Source: JACVRN01 sp036389255
GTDB lineage: Bacteria > Acidobacteriota > Blastocatellia > Pyrinomonadales > Pyrinomonadaceae
DNA length: 64,000 nt
Reading direction: 5' to 3'
Assembly (NCBI GenBank): GCA_036389255.1
Contig: DASVQI010000041.1
Location: 124,001-188,000 of the forward strand
This document shows positions 41,543 to 51,236 of the stretch, one piece after another. The notes under the pieces are model-generated. The model ran no database searches. It was not told the origin of the DNA and worked only from the letters and a program-made list of their open reading frames with translations. Every line of letters begins with the position of its first letter. Position 1 is the first letter of the stretch. Both the position numbers and the translations under genes were made by a program.

Positions 41543-42229
41543 TTATTCCTGCCAGCGAAAGCGCTCGCCGTCGCGCCCGCTCCATGGAACGCCCCGCATG
41601 TGATAGCCGCCCTGCTCCCAATAGCCGGGCTCGTCTTCGGCCAGAAAATGTATGCCCTTGACCCACTTGGCGGACTTCCACGCGTAGAGCTGCGGGACAA
41701 TCAATCGAACGGGGCCGCCGTGGTCGGGCGGGATGGGCTGGCCGTCGTGAGACCACGCGAAGAGCGAATCCTCCGCCAGAAAATATTCTATAGGCAGATT
41801 CGTAGACCAGCCGTAATCGTAGCCGAAGACGAGCGCAAACTTCGCTTCGGGTTTAACTCCCAGTATGCGCGCCATCTCTTTCGCCTGCACGCCGCTCCAG
41901 ACATTGTCTAGGCGCGACCAGCGCGTCACACAATGAAAGTCTGCGTAGACCTTCACGGGTGGGAGTTGTAGAAACTCATCCAGCGACCAGCTCTGCGGAT
42001 TCTCAACCAGCCCGCCCGCCTCGAAGCGCCACGTCTCAAGGTCTACATTCGGAGTGCCGTGCGCGTCCAGCACAGGCCACTTGCGCGTCCTCACCTGCCC
42101 GGGCGGAATACGATTCTCGCGCCGCGTGTCCGGGCTGATGATAATCTCCGGCTCCCCGACCTCTTCGGGCCGCCGGGGCTCACCAGATTGATAAAGCGGG
42201 TCTTTGATTAGCTTATTCAGAAAACTCAT
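41543..42229 (-). CDS. Sulfite-oxidase-like molybdopterin enzyme
   Basis: Protein of 228 residues with the molybdopterin-binding core of the sulfite oxidase/MsrP family: RFEAGGLVENPQSWSLDEF, the Mo-ligand Cys in DFHCVTRWS, and GGPVRLIVPQLYAWKSAKWV. There is no heme or dimerisation domain and no Tat signal, so this is the short cytosolic form. The substrate is unknown. The first residues (FLNKLIKDPLYQSGEPRRPEEV) match this subfamily's lead-in. Confidence 0.87.
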   Translation of the reverse strand: MSFLNKLIKDPLYQSGEPRRPEEVGEPEIIISPDTRRENRIPPGQVRTRKWPVLDAHGTPNVDLETWRFEAGGLVENPQSWSLDEFLQLPPVKVYADFHCVTRWSRLDNVWSGVQAKEMARILGVKPEAKFALVFGYDYGWSTNLPIEYFLAEDSLFAWSHDGQPIPPDHGGPVRLIVPQLYAWKSAKWVKGIHFLAEDEPGYWEQGGYHMRGVPWSGRDGERFRWQE

Positions 42230-42241
42230 AAGAACTTAAGA

Positions 42242-42337
42242 AGTCTAGAGAGTCCGGAGAGTCCAGAGAGTCTGGAGAGTCAAAGAGACTTTCTTTTCAC
42301 TCTCCAGACTCTCCAGACTCTCTAGACTCTCCGGACT
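42242..42337. repeat. 3'-end hairpin D (9-base words CTCTCCAGA)
   Basis: The right arm reads CTCTCCAGA, CTCTCCAGA, CTCTCTAGA, CTCTCCGGA (period 9); the left arm is the complement. The TAG of the leftward gene at 42336 lies at its edge. It is directly between two leftward genes. Confidence 0.85.
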
Positions 42338-42764
42338 ATTTCTTCGTGGCTTTTTCCGCCAGTCGCATCAGGTCTTCGGGCATCCACTTGCCTACGCCCT
42401 TCTTGAGCGGCTCGTTTATGCCGACTGTCCGGTCGTGCCAGTCGTCGCTGTAGCCGGGAGCGCCCGTCTGTTGCTCGTAGTTTTCGGTCTGCTCAAGACT
42501 GAGCATGATGCCGTTCATAATCTCTTCCCAGTTCTGTTGCTGTATGCCGCGCAGCATCAGTGACAGCCCGGCAGACCAGTCTTCTTCGGGCGCGCGCGCG
42601 TCCTGCTCCGGGATGGCCAGACGACTCGCGGGCGGAAACGCCGCTCCCTTGTATTCGCTCAGAAGAAGCTGTTTTATCTCCTTGTAAGAGCTTTGCGGGC
42701 GCTCTCGCTTGAGGCTCTGCGCGCGGCGAAAGATGTCCGCGACGGTCGGTTGCTCATTAGCCAT
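42336..42764 (-). CDS. Hypothetical protein, 142 residues
   Basis: Soluble, mostly helical, rich in Glu, Gln and Lys. It contains EQPTVADIFRRAQSLKRERP at the start and KKGVGKWMPEDLMRLAEKATKK at the end. No family recognised. It lies 107 bp upstream of the sulfite-oxidase-like gene, separated by hairpin D. Confidence 0.6.
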   Translation of the reverse strand: MANEQPTVADIFRRAQSLKRERPQSSYKEIKQLLLSEYKGAAFPPASRLAIPEQDARAPEEDWSAGLSLMLRGIQQQNWEEIMNGIMLSLEQTENYEQQTGAPGYSDDWHDRTVGINEPLKKGVGKWMPEDLMRLAEKATKK

Positions 42765-42981
42765 AATGCAGGCTTTCTGCGACCTCCTGTTTAAATTTTT
42801 TGACGTTGGCGTTCGACTTATACCTTACAGCCCTTTGCCCCAAAAGCACAACTCACAAAAGAGTGAAGATTTCGGCGCACTTTATCTATCTTCTGTTGCT
42901 ATGCTGGCGGTTTCGCGTATCATCGAAATTCGGTGTTATCTGAAGCAAATCTTTTTATAGAGAGAATAGAACTGCCAGTTT

Positions 42982-44373
42982 ATGTCTGAAGCAATTATTT
43001 CGAACGAGCCATCCGAGCTGCATTCGGATAAGGCCGCAGGTAAGCCAATCTGCCCCGTGTGCGGGCGCGAATCGCCCGACGGGCTCATTCCATTTGAAGC
43101 CGTTGGCGATGATTTGAAGGTGATGATTGCCGCGAACGCTCCGGGCGGCGCGCTCATCTACACCATCTGCCCGCGCTGCGTACAGCTTTTCGAGCGCGCG
43201 CGCATGCACCTTGAAGCTCACGCCGCCGTCTTTGAACAGGGCGGCAACGTACTTTCGACGCCGCTTCGCATGGATGCCGACGAGCGCTTTACGGGACGCG
43301 GCATCACGATGGCCTTTCTTGACTCAGGCTTTTACCCGCACCCGGATTTGACCAAGCCCGACAACCGCATCCTCGCTTATCACAGCATCGTCGCAGCCGA
43401 AGGCGACAAGACTACTCTTGAGACTCCAGACCCGGCTAGCTGGCACGGCATGATGACCTCCGTGGTGGCTGCGGGAAACGGCGGATTGTCGAACGGCTTC
43501 TATCGCGGCATAGCGCCGGACGCGCGCCTCGTGCTGGTCAAAGTCGGCAAGGGCCGCATCTCCGAAGAGAACATAGAACGCGGGCTTCGCTGGGTCATGC
43601 GCTATCGTCACAAGTTCAAGATTCGCGTCGTCAACATCTCCGCAGGCGGGGATGAAGAGCAGTCTTACCTGAATAACTCTCTGGCTCAGACGGTTGAAGA
43701 AGCGGTCAAGAGCGGCCTAGTCATAGTCTGCGCCGTGGGCAACGCCGGGCACATGCCCGGCCATCCTGTCCTGCCGCCCGCCAGCGCCCCTTCGGCCATT
43801 GCCGTTGGCGGCCTTGACGACCAGAACTCTCTAGACCGCACGCGCTTCGGCATGTACCGCTCATCCTACGGGCCTACGGTTGACGGCTTGCAGAAGCCCG
43901 AAGTGATTGCGCCGGGCATCTGGGTTCCCGCGCCCATACTGCCGCACACGCCTACTGCGGAGCAGGTCAAGCTGCTGTCGCTACTGGATAACGCGCCCGA
44001 CGATAGGCTTCATGAAATCATCGCTGAGCACGAAGGCATAGACCAATCGCTGGACGAAGCGCGCGAAACCGGGCTGCCCTCTTACCTGCTGCGCCAGTTG
44101 ATTATGATTAAGCTCAGCGAGGAGAACGTCATCACGCGCCACTACAAGTATGTTGACGGAACCTCCTTCGCCTCTCCAATCGTCGCCTCAATCTGCGCCG
44201 CCATGCTCGAAGCCAATCCGGATTTGACGCCGCAGCAGGTCAAGCGGATTCTGATAGAGACGGCAGAGCGACTTCCCGGCATAGAGGTTGACCGGCAGGG
44301 CTGGGGCGTAGTCTCCGCGCGCCGCGCCATAGAGTACGCGCTCGGCCTCAGAAAGATGGCCAAGGCTAAGTGA
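42982..44373 (+). CDS. Subtilisin-family serine protease with N-terminal zinc ribbon
   Basis: Protein of 463 residues with the S8 triad D114 (FLDSGF), H155 (WHGMMTS) and S395 (DGTSFASP). There is no signal peptide, so it is probably intracellular. The N-terminus has CPVC (24-27) and CPRC (63-66), a zinc-ribbon-like module in place of a propeptide. About 80 extra residues lie between the Asn region and the Ser motif (about 300-385), helical and acidic. An intracellular regulatory or housekeeping protease is likely. Confidence 0.88.
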   Translation: MSEAIISNEPSELHSDKAAGKPICPVCGRESPDGLIPFEAVGDDLKVMIAANAPGGALIYTICPRCVQLFERARMHLEAHAAVFEQGGNVLSTPLRMDADERFTGRGITMAFLDSGFYPHPDLTKPDNRILAYHSIVAAEGDKTTLETPDPASWHGMMTSVVAAGNGGLSNGFYRGIAPDARLVLVKVGKGRISEENIERGLRWVMRYRHKFKIRVVNISAGGDEEQSYLNNSLAQTVEEAVKSGLVIVCAVGNAGHMPGHPVLPPASAPSAIAVGGLDDQNSLDRTRFGMYRSSYGPTVDGLQKPEVIAPGIWVPAPILPHTPTAEQVKLLSLLDNAPDDRLHEIIAEHEGIDQSLDEARETGLPSYLLRQLIMIKLSEENVITRHYKYVDGTSFASPIVASICAAMLEANPDLTPQQVKRILIETAERLPGIEVDRQGWGVVSARRAIEYALGLRKMAKAK

Positions 44374-44468
44374 GGTGGACACGCGGCGCGGGCGTGTGAC
44401 AAAATTCAGACCGATTCCGGTAAAGAGCGAGAGCAGAAAGATTCTGAGAGGAGAAGTTTCGTATACGC

Positions 44469-44693
44469 ATGGCAGAAAATGAAGAGAACCTATCGGGCGA
44501 GGCAAGCAGCACGGAACCGGCGGAAGCGGCACAGCCTGCCGAAGACATTACCTATCACGCCGTAGAGAAGGACGGGCAGGTGACTGCCATCTGGGAGATG
44601 CAGGGACGCAAGCACCTGCGCACCATTGACCCGCGCTCGCGTCAGGGACAGGAAATCCTTCGCCTCTACACCACCGAGCATCACGAAGAATAA
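44469..44693 (+). CDS. Small hypothetical protein, 74 residues
   Basis: Acidic N-terminus (Glu, Ser, Ala) followed by a compact C-terminal part YHAVEKDGQVTAIWEMQG and RLYTTEHHEE. It follows the subtilase by 95 bp on the same strand, with GAGGAG upstream. Function unknown; it could be a partner of the protease. Confidence 0.6.
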   Translation: MAENEENLSGEASSTEPAEAAQPAEDITYHAVEKDGQVTAIWEMQGRKHLRTIDPRSRQGQEILRLYTTEHHEE

Positions 44694-44699
44694 GAAGGG

Positions 44700-44772
44700 A
44701 ACAGTTTTCAGTAATCAGTTTTCAGCAGAAGACAAGTTCGCTTTCTCTGAAAACTCAAGACTGAAAACTGTT
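44700..44772. repeat. 3'-end hairpin E (heptad words CAGTTTT)
   Basis: The left arm reads CAGTTTT, CAGTAAT, CAGTTTT, CAG (period 7); the right arm is the complement (CTGAAAACT, ACTGAAAACTG). It lies between convergent genes, six bases after the rightward TAA (44693) and three bases after the leftward TAA (44776). Probable bidirectional terminator. Confidence 0.85.
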
Positions 44773-44775
44773 CTT

Positions 44776-45723
44776 TTACTTAACTAAGTTTTTCGGCTCG
44801 CCGCGTATGAAGGCTTCTATGTTGTCAATTAGCTGATTGGCGAGCGCCTGCATAGCCTCACGGCTGGCCCATGCATTGTGCGGCGTGAGTATGAAGTTCG
44901 GCAGGCTCAGTTGAAGCAGTTGATTACCTTCGCGCGGCGGCTCTTTGGTCAGTACATCGAAGCCAGCGCCACCGATGCGCCCGTGCTCCAGCGCTTCCGC
45001 GAGCGCGCTTTCGTCAACCAGCCCGCCGCGCGCAGTGTTAATCAGAATCGCGTCAGGCTTCATCAATGCAAGCTCCGCCCTGCCTATCATGTTCCGCGTC
45101 TCGTCGTTGAGCGGCGAGTGAAGCGTCACTACGTCGCTCGTCCTCAGCACCTCTTCAAAATCGGTGCGTCCCTCTCTAATCCTTTCAGCGCCCTTGCGCT
45201 CAGCTATCAGCACGCGCATGCCGAAGGCAAGGGCCAGCCTCTCCACAGCATGACCCAGCGTGCCGTACCCAATGATGCCCAGCGTTGAGCCGTGCAGGTC
45301 ATGAATCGGATGGTCGAAGAGACAGAAGGCTCTTGCGCGCTCCCACTCTCCTGCCCGCACGTCTCTGCGGTAGCTCAGTAGATTACGACGCAGCGTCAGC
45401 ATGAGCATCAGCGCGTGCTCCGGCACGGTGTGCCCGGCGTAGTTGCGTATGTTCGTGACGGCTATTCCCTGACGCCTGCAATAAACAAGGTCAATGATGT
45501 CAACGCCAGTCGCCGCTACGGCTATCAGGCGAAGCGAAGGCAGTTGCTTCAGCTCGGCTTCGCGCAGGGGAACCTTGTTGGTGATGGCTATGGTCGCGCC
45601 CGAGAGCCTCTCTACAAGCTGAAAGCTTTCTGTCTCGTCATATTCAATCCATTCGTGCTCGAAGTCCGGGCGGCGTATCCCGGCTTCCAGCGTGTTCCTG
45701 TCTAAAAATATGATTCGTTCCAT
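44776..45723 (-). CDS. D-2-hydroxyacid dehydrogenase (NAD-dependent)
   Basis: Protein of 315 residues. The NAD motif is GIIGYGTLGHAVERLA. The catalytic region has INTARGGLVDESAL (Arg), followed by a Glu (KEPPREG) and a His in LTPHNAWASREA. Closest in look to glycerate/hydroxypyruvate reductases. Cytosolic; the substrate was not determined. Confidence 0.9.
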   Translation of the reverse strand: MERIIFLDRNTLEAGIRRPDFEHEWIEYDETESFQLVERLSGATIAITNKVPLREAELKQLPSLRLIAVAATGVDIIDLVYCRRQGIAVTNIRNYAGHTVPEHALMLMLTLRRNLLSYRRDVRAGEWERARAFCLFDHPIHDLHGSTLGIIGYGTLGHAVERLALAFGMRVLIAERKGAERIREGRTDFEEVLRTSDVVTLHSPLNDETRNMIGRAELALMKPDAILINTARGGLVDESALAEALEHGRIGGAGFDVLTKEPPREGNQLLQLSLPNFILTPHNAWASREAMQALANQLIDNIEAFIRGEPKNLVK

Positions 45724-46090
45724 ACTGGTTGAAAGCGTAGCCGCCTGTATTCCAACACGCCGCGCAAGCGTTTGTCTATTTCCGCACGGTTCATTGATGC
45801 CCTATTGCAGAGCCTACCCGCCGAAGCAATATATCCAAAAAATCGTACAAAATTCGGAATTTGTGTATGAGGGATTACGTGCCTGATGCTTGAAGCCCGT
45901 CCTCTTCCGTCTTAAAGCCAAGAGAATGAGTTTCTTAAAATTTCCCGCTCGTCCTCTGAGAGCAGGGTATATTTCTTGCGTCATTAGAAACCGCAAGCTT
46001 TCCAACAGGTAGCACCTTAGTCAGCTAGACCGTCACCAAGAAGTAGCCAAAAGACAATCGAATAAGCTCTATCCTTAAGGAGGAACCGTT
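45724..46090. other. Intergenic, divergent promoters of the dehydrogenase and the Oar-like receptor
   Basis: 367 bases with no gene. AAGGAGG is seen seven bases before the receptor ATG. No confident promoter hexamers were found. Confidence 0.4.
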
Positions 46091-49000
46091 ATGCGAAGCG
46101 TTCTACGCTTAGTCTCAAGCGGGTGGCTCATCTCCTTTGTGCTTGTCTCCCTCGCATTTACCCAAGGAGCTCAAACCGGAGGTATCACGGGCGTTATAAC
46201 TGACCCGCAAGGAGCAGTTGTGGCCGGTGCCACAGTCTTAGTTGTCAGCGAAAGAACAGGCAACACGGAGCGCACCATCACCACAGGTGAAGATGGCAGC
46301 TTCTCCGCCACACTTTTACCCCCCGGACTCTATCGTCTGGAAATCACTTCTAGAAACTTCAAAAAAGCTACGATAAAAGATGTGCAGGTGCGCATCAACG
46401 AAACCACGCGCCAGGATTTGGAGCTTGAGGTGGGCGCTGTCACGGAAACGGTGGTCGTGCAGGCTGCGCCCAGCCTGATTAACGCTTCGAGCGCGGTCAC
46501 GGGCCAGCCCATTGATGCCGTGACGCTGCGTAATCTGCCTCTGGCTTCGCCCAACTTTCTCTTCCTTATCTCGCTCTCGGCAGGAACGGCGGGCGAGCCT
46601 ACGGACGTGAGAAGCGCGGGACGCGGCACGGCGGACGTAAACGTCAACGGCCAGCGCACTTCAAACAACAGCATACAGCTTGAAGGCGTCAACGTGAACG
46701 ACTTCAACCTAGCGCACTTCGACACGGTGCCTTTGCCGAACCCGAACACGATTCAGGAGTTCAAGGTCGCCACATCGCTTTACGATGCTTCTTCAGGCAG
46801 CAAGGGAGGCGGGGCGCTCTCGCTGGTGCTGCGCTCAGGCTCAAAGGATTGGCACTTGGACGGCTACTGGCAGCATCGCAACGATGCCTTGAATGCCAAC
46901 GAATGGTTCCGCAACGCCAACGGCTTGAGCAAGCGCGCGCGCCTGCTTCAGAACGTTTTCGGCTTTTCCGGCAGTGGCCCCGTGCCCGCAGCCGGAGGCT
47001 TCTGGTTCTTCAACTATCAGGGCGTGCGCGCTCGGAACGGCCTAGACCCTACGGGCTCAAGCGTGAGTCCGATTGTTCAGGCGTTTCCGACCAATCCGGA
47101 CGGGACGACCAACGCCGCTCTGCTGGCGGCAGCCTTCGGCCTCACTCCGGCGCAGATTGACCCCGTGGCGGTCAACATTCTGAACGTCAAAAACACGAAC
47201 TTCGGCGGCCAGTTTCTAGTTCCGCGCCCCGGCCAGACAGGTTGCGGCGCTATCACGGGCGGAGCTACGGGAACCTTCAACTGCGTCTTCTCGGCCATAG
47301 CTCCCATTACCGATAATCAGTACATGATTAGCTACGACCGCTTCTGGCGCGACGGCAAAGAGAAGCTGTCGGGGCGCTGGTTCTGGGACAACGGGGCGAC
47401 CGCAAAGCCCTACGGGACGGACACGACGCTGGCTTTCCCGCGTAATGATTTACAGAGAAATCGTTTCCTCTCGTTAAGCTACACGCACGTTTTCAGCCCG
47501 ACCGTAGTCAATGAGCTGCGGACAGGCTATAGCCGCTACATCTCTGCCTTCAGTCCTACAGACCCGGTTACGCTGGGCGACGTGGGAGCGCAGCGCGGCA
47601 ATTCCGGTCAGTTCCCCGGAATCTATCGCCTGAGCGTCACGGGCTCTTTCTCGCTCGGCACGGGTGTCAACGACGAGCGCGGGACGGTATCCAATCAGTA
47701 CAATCTGGTGAACACTCTCTCTTGGATTAAGGATCAGCACAGTCTTCGCTTCGGCGTGGAGGGCGTGCAGTACCAGTTGAACCGCTTCAATAATTTCGCG
47801 GTGCGCGGGTCGCTGGGCTTCGCGGCCACGACCGGCGCGGGCAACACCTTCACAGCCTTCCAGAACTTCCTGCAAGGCCGTGTGACTTCTATCCAGTCGG
47901 CTTTCGGTGACCCGGCGCGCAACTTCATAGCCACCGACTACGCTGCATTCGTGCAGGATGATTGGCGCGTCACGCCGCGTCTGACACTCAACCTCGGCCT
48001 ACGATGGGAAGGCATGAGCTTCGGCAAGGACAAGCTCTATCGCGCGGGCGTTTATGATTTCGGTCGCGCCGCAGCAGGCCAGAACCCTTTCCTCTTCCCT
48101 GAGAAGGTAAATCTGGCGGGATTCACGGGCACGCCGGGCGTCAAAGACTGTGCGCTCAATGACTGCTTTGACGGAGACAACTTCGCCCCGCGCGTCGGAT
48201 TCGCGTGGGACGTGAATGGCGACCAGAAGACGGTCGTACGCGCGGGCTACGGCATCTACTATCAGCGACTCTCTAACCAGAACATCTTGCAGAACTCGCT
48301 GGCCGCGCCCTTCACCGTGCAGCCGCTTTCGAGCACGACCACGCCCAGTGCGTTACAGCTTGCCAATCCGTTCGCGGGCCAGCCGCCGCCGTCAGCGATT
48401 GCTGCGGCTTACATCCCTTCGCCCACGTACTTTGCGGGACTGCGACGAACGGGCGGAGCCGGGCCGCTCGACCCGAACGACCCGAACGTGGCCCCAATCT
48501 TCGTCAACTCCGCAGGGCAAGCCTGCTTGAACTACGGCGGGACGGCCACCAATTGCTCTATCAATCTGGCGTCCTTTACGACCGCTCCGACCACCGCCTA
48601 CACGCCGTGGACTCAGCAGTACAACCTGACCCTACAGCGCGAGCTGTGGTCGGGCTGGGCCATAGAGGTAGGCTACGTCGGCGCGAAATACAAGGGCGGG
48701 CTGGGCATCTACACGCCGTTCATAGCGCGGCTTGCAAGCCCTACCAATCCCATCACGGTGACAGACATCAACGGCAACGTCTACACGATTACTACGAACA
48801 CGCCCGCGAATGAGGAGCTGCGTCATCAAATCCTCGGTCTGTCGCGCAGGCGCGGCGCGCGCCTTTCCGGCAACATAGGTGAAGGCATTTACAACTCGCT
48901 GCAAGTCACACTGTCACGCCGATTGGCGACTGGCATGTACTTTCAGGCTGCCTACACCTTCTCGAAGAACATAGACAACGTCAGTGGCTCTTTGAGCACG

Positions 49001-49699
49001 GACGAGTTGAACGCGACACGCAATGGGCAGAACGGGGCCAATCTTTACAACGACCAGTCTAACCCGGATCAGAATCGCGCCATCAGCGACTTCGACCGCC
49101 CGCACAGGCTGGTCGTCTCTTACGCTTACGACCTGCCGTTCGGACGCGGCCAGCGCTTCCTGAGCGGCGTTGACGGCATAGCCGATAAGCTCCTGAGCAA
49201 CTGGGCCATCAGTGGCATAGTCACATACCAGAGCGGTCTGCCCTTCTCCGTCACCGACAGTACGAGCGGCGGAGCATACGCGGCGGCTCTGGGGACGGCG
49301 CGCTTCATCTGCAACGGAGCGGAGTCGGCCTACACTCAGGGCTCTACGGCGCAGATTGTGGCCAACTACCTGAACCCGGCCTGCTTTACCACGGTTCCGG
49401 TGGTTCCGTTCGGTACGACGGGCGCGACCGGCTGGGGCAACAGCCCGCGTAACGCCTTCCGTGGGCCGTTCCAGCAGAACTGGGACTTCTCTCTCATGAA
49501 GCGCATCAACGTGACGGAGCGGCAAACGCTTGAGCTTCGCATGGATGTCTTCAATCTCTTTAACCATCCGGTCTTCCGTATTCCGTCCGCGAGCACTTCC
49601 GTCAACATCGGTAGCGGCTCTCCTTCGACCTTTACACGCATCACGGAAACGGCAGTCCCGGCGCGCCTGATTCAGTTCGGTCTGAGATACAGCTACTGA
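46091..49699 (+). CDS. Oar-like TonB-dependent receptor
   Basis: Outer-membrane protein of 1202 residues. A signal peptide (about 1-28, cut after FTQGA) is followed by a carboxypeptidase-regulatory-like beta sandwich (30-110, GGITGVITDPQGAVVAGATV), a plug domain (about 130-250, NGQRTSNNSIQLEGVNVNDF) and a large beta barrel ending in LIQFGLRYSY, an aromatic C-terminus for BAM insertion. The Oar-like family is greatly expanded in Acidobacteriota and is thought to take up oligomeric substrates or aid adhesion. The substrate is unknown. GC is high throughout. Confidence 0.93.
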   Translation: MRSVLRLVSSGWLISFVLVSLAFTQGAQTGGITGVITDPQGAVVAGATVLVVSERTGNTERTITTGEDGSFSATLLPPGLYRLEITSRNFKKATIKDVQVRINETTRQDLELEVGAVTETVVVQAAPSLINASSAVTGQPIDAVTLRNLPLASPNFLFLISLSAGTAGEPTDVRSAGRGTADVNVNGQRTSNNSIQLEGVNVNDFNLAHFDTVPLPNPNTIQEFKVATSLYDASSGSKGGGALSLVLRSGSKDWHLDGYWQHRNDALNANEWFRNANGLSKRARLLQNVFGFSGSGPVPAAGGFWFFNYQGVRARNGLDPTGSSVSPIVQAFPTNPDGTTNAALLAAAFGLTPAQIDPVAVNILNVKNTNFGGQFLVPRPGQTGCGAITGGATGTFNCVFSAIAPITDNQYMISYDRFWRDGKEKLSGRWFWDNGATAKPYGTDTTLAFPRNDLQRNRFLSLSYTHVFSPTVVNELRTGYSRYISAFSPTDPVTLGDVGAQRGNSGQFPGIYRLSVTGSFSLGTGVNDERGTVSNQYNLVNTLSWIKDQHSLRFGVEGVQYQLNRFNNFAVRGSLGFAATTGAGNTFTAFQNFLQGRVTSIQSAFGDPARNFIATDYAAFVQDDWRVTPRLTLNLGLRWEGMSFGKDKLYRAGVYDFGRAAAGQNPFLFPEKVNLAGFTGTPGVKDCALNDCFDGDNFAPRVGFAWDVNGDQKTVVRAGYGIYYQRLSNQNILQNSLAAPFTVQPLSSTTTPSALQLANPFAGQPPPSAIAAAYIPSPTYFAGLRRTGGAGPLDPNDPNVAPIFVNSAGQACLNYGGTATNCSINLASFTTAPTTAYTPWTQQYNLTLQRELWSGWAIEVGYVGAKYKGGLGIYTPFIARLASPTNPITVTDINGNVYTITTNTPANEELRHQILGLSRRRGARLSGNIGEGIYNSLQVTLSRRLATGMYFQAAYTFSKNIDNVSGSLSTDELNATRNGQNGANLYNDQSNPDQNRAISDFDRPHRLVVSYAYDLPFGRGQRFLSGVDGIADKLLSNWAISGIVTYQSGLPFSVTDSTSGGAYAAALGTARFICNGAESAYTQGSTAQIVANYLNPACFTTVPVVPFGTTGATGWGNSPRNAFRGPFQQNWDFSLMKRINVTERQTLELRMDVFNLFNHPVFRIPSASTSVNIGSGSPSTFTRITETAVPARLIQFGLRYSY

Positions 49700-49730
49700 G
49701 AAGAACGAGCGCGTCCTAAACCTTAACCTC

Positions 49731-49768
49731 GCCGGGCGGGTTGTCTATAATCCGCCCGGCGCTCTTTA
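49731..49768 (+). terminator. Intrinsic terminator after the Oar-like receptor
   Basis: Stem GCCGGGCGG/CCGCCCGGC with a 12-base loop, followed by GCTCTTTATT. It lies about 30 bases after the receptor stop. Confidence 0.8.
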
Positions 49769-49790
49769 TTAAGCATCCGAGGTCGGCAAT

Positions 49791-50783
49791 ATGTTCTACC
49801 TTTACCGCCCGCTCATAACTCTTTCTCTTCTCTTCGCAGCCTGCGCCGCCGCTTTCGCTCAGCGTGACCGCGACACTTATACCGGCGGGCTGGCGGTTGA
49901 GGTAAGCGGCATGGTGCGTATGGTTGATAAGAGCGAGCCCGCGCGCGGCGTTCAGGTGCGGTTGGAGAGGCTCGGCGGCGGCATCGTTGACCAGATAGTG
50001 ACGGACAACAATGGCAAGTTCCGCTTTCAAGGATTGCAGCGCGGCTATTACACGGTCATCATCAGCACCAAAGGCTACAACACGGTGCAGCAGCAGGCGG
50101 ACGTGAACGTGGTGCTGCGCGCCTACATGGTCGTTGAGCTGACGCCGGAAAAGGCTCCTGTCATGGGCGTGCAGCCTCCTCTGGTGGTAGACGCCCGCGT
50201 GCCTCTGGAGGCGCAGGACGAGTTTGAGAAAGGGCGCAGCGCTCTGGCTTTGAAGGACACTAGGGAAGCGCTCTCACATCTGGAAAGGGCCGTCGCGCTC
50301 TACCCTGAATTCTTCGAGGCGCAGCTTCTGCTGGGGACGACTTACGCCAACGAGCGCAGGCTGAAGGAGGCCGAGGCCGCGCTCAGTCTAGCGCTCAAGA
50401 TAAAGCCTGAGTCTGCGGCCCCGCTCTTTGCTCTGGGCGATGTTTACCGGCGTGAGAAGCGCTACGAAGAGGCGGAAAAGGCTCTCGAAAAGGGGCTCAA
50501 GCTGGATGAAAATTCATGGCAGGGCTATTTCACGCAGGCGCGGCTCTACTGGGAGATGAATGATATTAAACGTGCCGCGCCAGCCATCGGTCACACCCTT
50601 CAACTCAAACCCGACTTCGCGGAAGCGCACCTGCTGGCTGGCAACATACTGCTCAAGCTCAACGCCCCGGGGCGCGCCCTTGTGGAGTACGAAGAGTACA
50701 TGAGACTAGCGCCCAGAGGGGAGTTCGCGGAACAGACCCGCCAGCTCATTCTAAAATTGAAGAAGAGCATGAAAAGCAAGTAG
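49791..50783 (+). CDS. Secreted TPR protein with carboxypeptidase-regulatory-like domain
   Basis: Protein of 330 residues. A signal peptide (about 1-23, cut after AAFAQ) is followed by a Ca-binding-like beta sandwich (about 35-110, YYTVIISTKGYNTVQQQ) and then TPR-like helical repeats (about 140-320; for example RRLKEAEAALSLALKI, KRYEEAEKALEKGLKL). It is periplasmic or surface-exposed and could act with the upstream receptor, although a terminator separates them. Confidence 0.82.
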   Translation: MFYLYRPLITLSLLFAACAAAFAQRDRDTYTGGLAVEVSGMVRMVDKSEPARGVQVRLERLGGGIVDQIVTDNNGKFRFQGLQRGYYTVIISTKGYNTVQQQADVNVVLRAYMVVELTPEKAPVMGVQPPLVVDARVPLEAQDEFEKGRSALALKDTREALSHLERAVALYPEFFEAQLLLGTTYANERRLKEAEAALSLALKIKPESAAPLFALGDVYRREKRYEEAEKALEKGLKLDENSWQGYFTQARLYWEMNDIKRAAPAIGHTLQLKPDFAEAHLLAGNILLKLNAPGRALVEYEEYMRLAPRGEFAEQTRQLILKLKKSMKSK

Positions 50784-50798
50784 AGGCGCTTCGGCTAC

Positions 50799-50849
50799 AA
50801 AGAACAAAGGCGTGATTGTTTCAGTCAAACAATCACGCCTTTGTTCTTT
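50799..50849 (+). terminator. 23-bp perfect hairpin (H) after the TPR gene
   Basis: A 23-bp perfect stem, AAAGAACAAAGGCGTGATTG and onward, around the loop CAGTC. It ends in TTTGTTCTTT and starts 16 bases after the TPR stop. The right arm ends 18 bases before the 3' end of tRNA-Glu (50867). Likely a terminator; no word repeats. Confidence 0.85.
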
Positions 50850-50866
50850 AGTCCAAGGAATATAAA

Positions 50867-50940
50867 CAGCGCATACGGGGCTCGAACCCGTGGTCTCAGC
50901 CTTGAGAGGGCTGCGTGTTAACCAACTACACCAATGCGCC
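50867..50940 (-). tRNA. tRNA-Glu (anticodon CUC)
   Basis: A leftward cloverleaf of 74 bases: acceptor GGCGCAT/ATGCGCT (G1-U72), D arm GTGT/ACAC, anticodon stem CAGCC/GGCTG with loop CTCTCAA (anticodon CUC, read GAG) and T arm ACGGG-TTCGAGC-CCCGT, discriminator G. CCA is not encoded. Confidence 0.93.
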
Positions 50941-51236
50941 TCAAATGCGGAACTCATTATAAAAGCTCGTGAGTGAGCTTGCAAGCCTGTAGCGGCCGCT
51001 TAAATAGCCGGTTCAACGGGATAGTTATAAACTACTCCAGCCGCAAATTCCGGCTCGCCGGACGGGAAAATTGCTCAAGATCACAGGCTGGCCGGGGCCG
51101 TTCGCGGCCGGGCAAACGTTTCGTGCTGCTTTCGTGCTTGTAACGGTGATATTCTAGGCCCGTAAGCGTCTTTGAAGAATCTCACCGGGATGATAAAAAC
51201 TTGCACGCCTGACGGTCAGCGAAGGAGAAGATTTGA
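50941..51236. other. Intergenic before the pnt operon
   Basis: Contains the leftward tRNA promoter and the rightward pnt promoter. No gene or structured element recognised apart from a GGCCGG-rich inverted stretch near 51090-51110. Confidence 0.4.

Noticed and set aside
45800..46080. Possible sigma-54 or other promoter before the Oar-like receptor
   Set aside because: No clear GG-N10-GC or paired hexamers found by eye; left as an unannotated promoter region.
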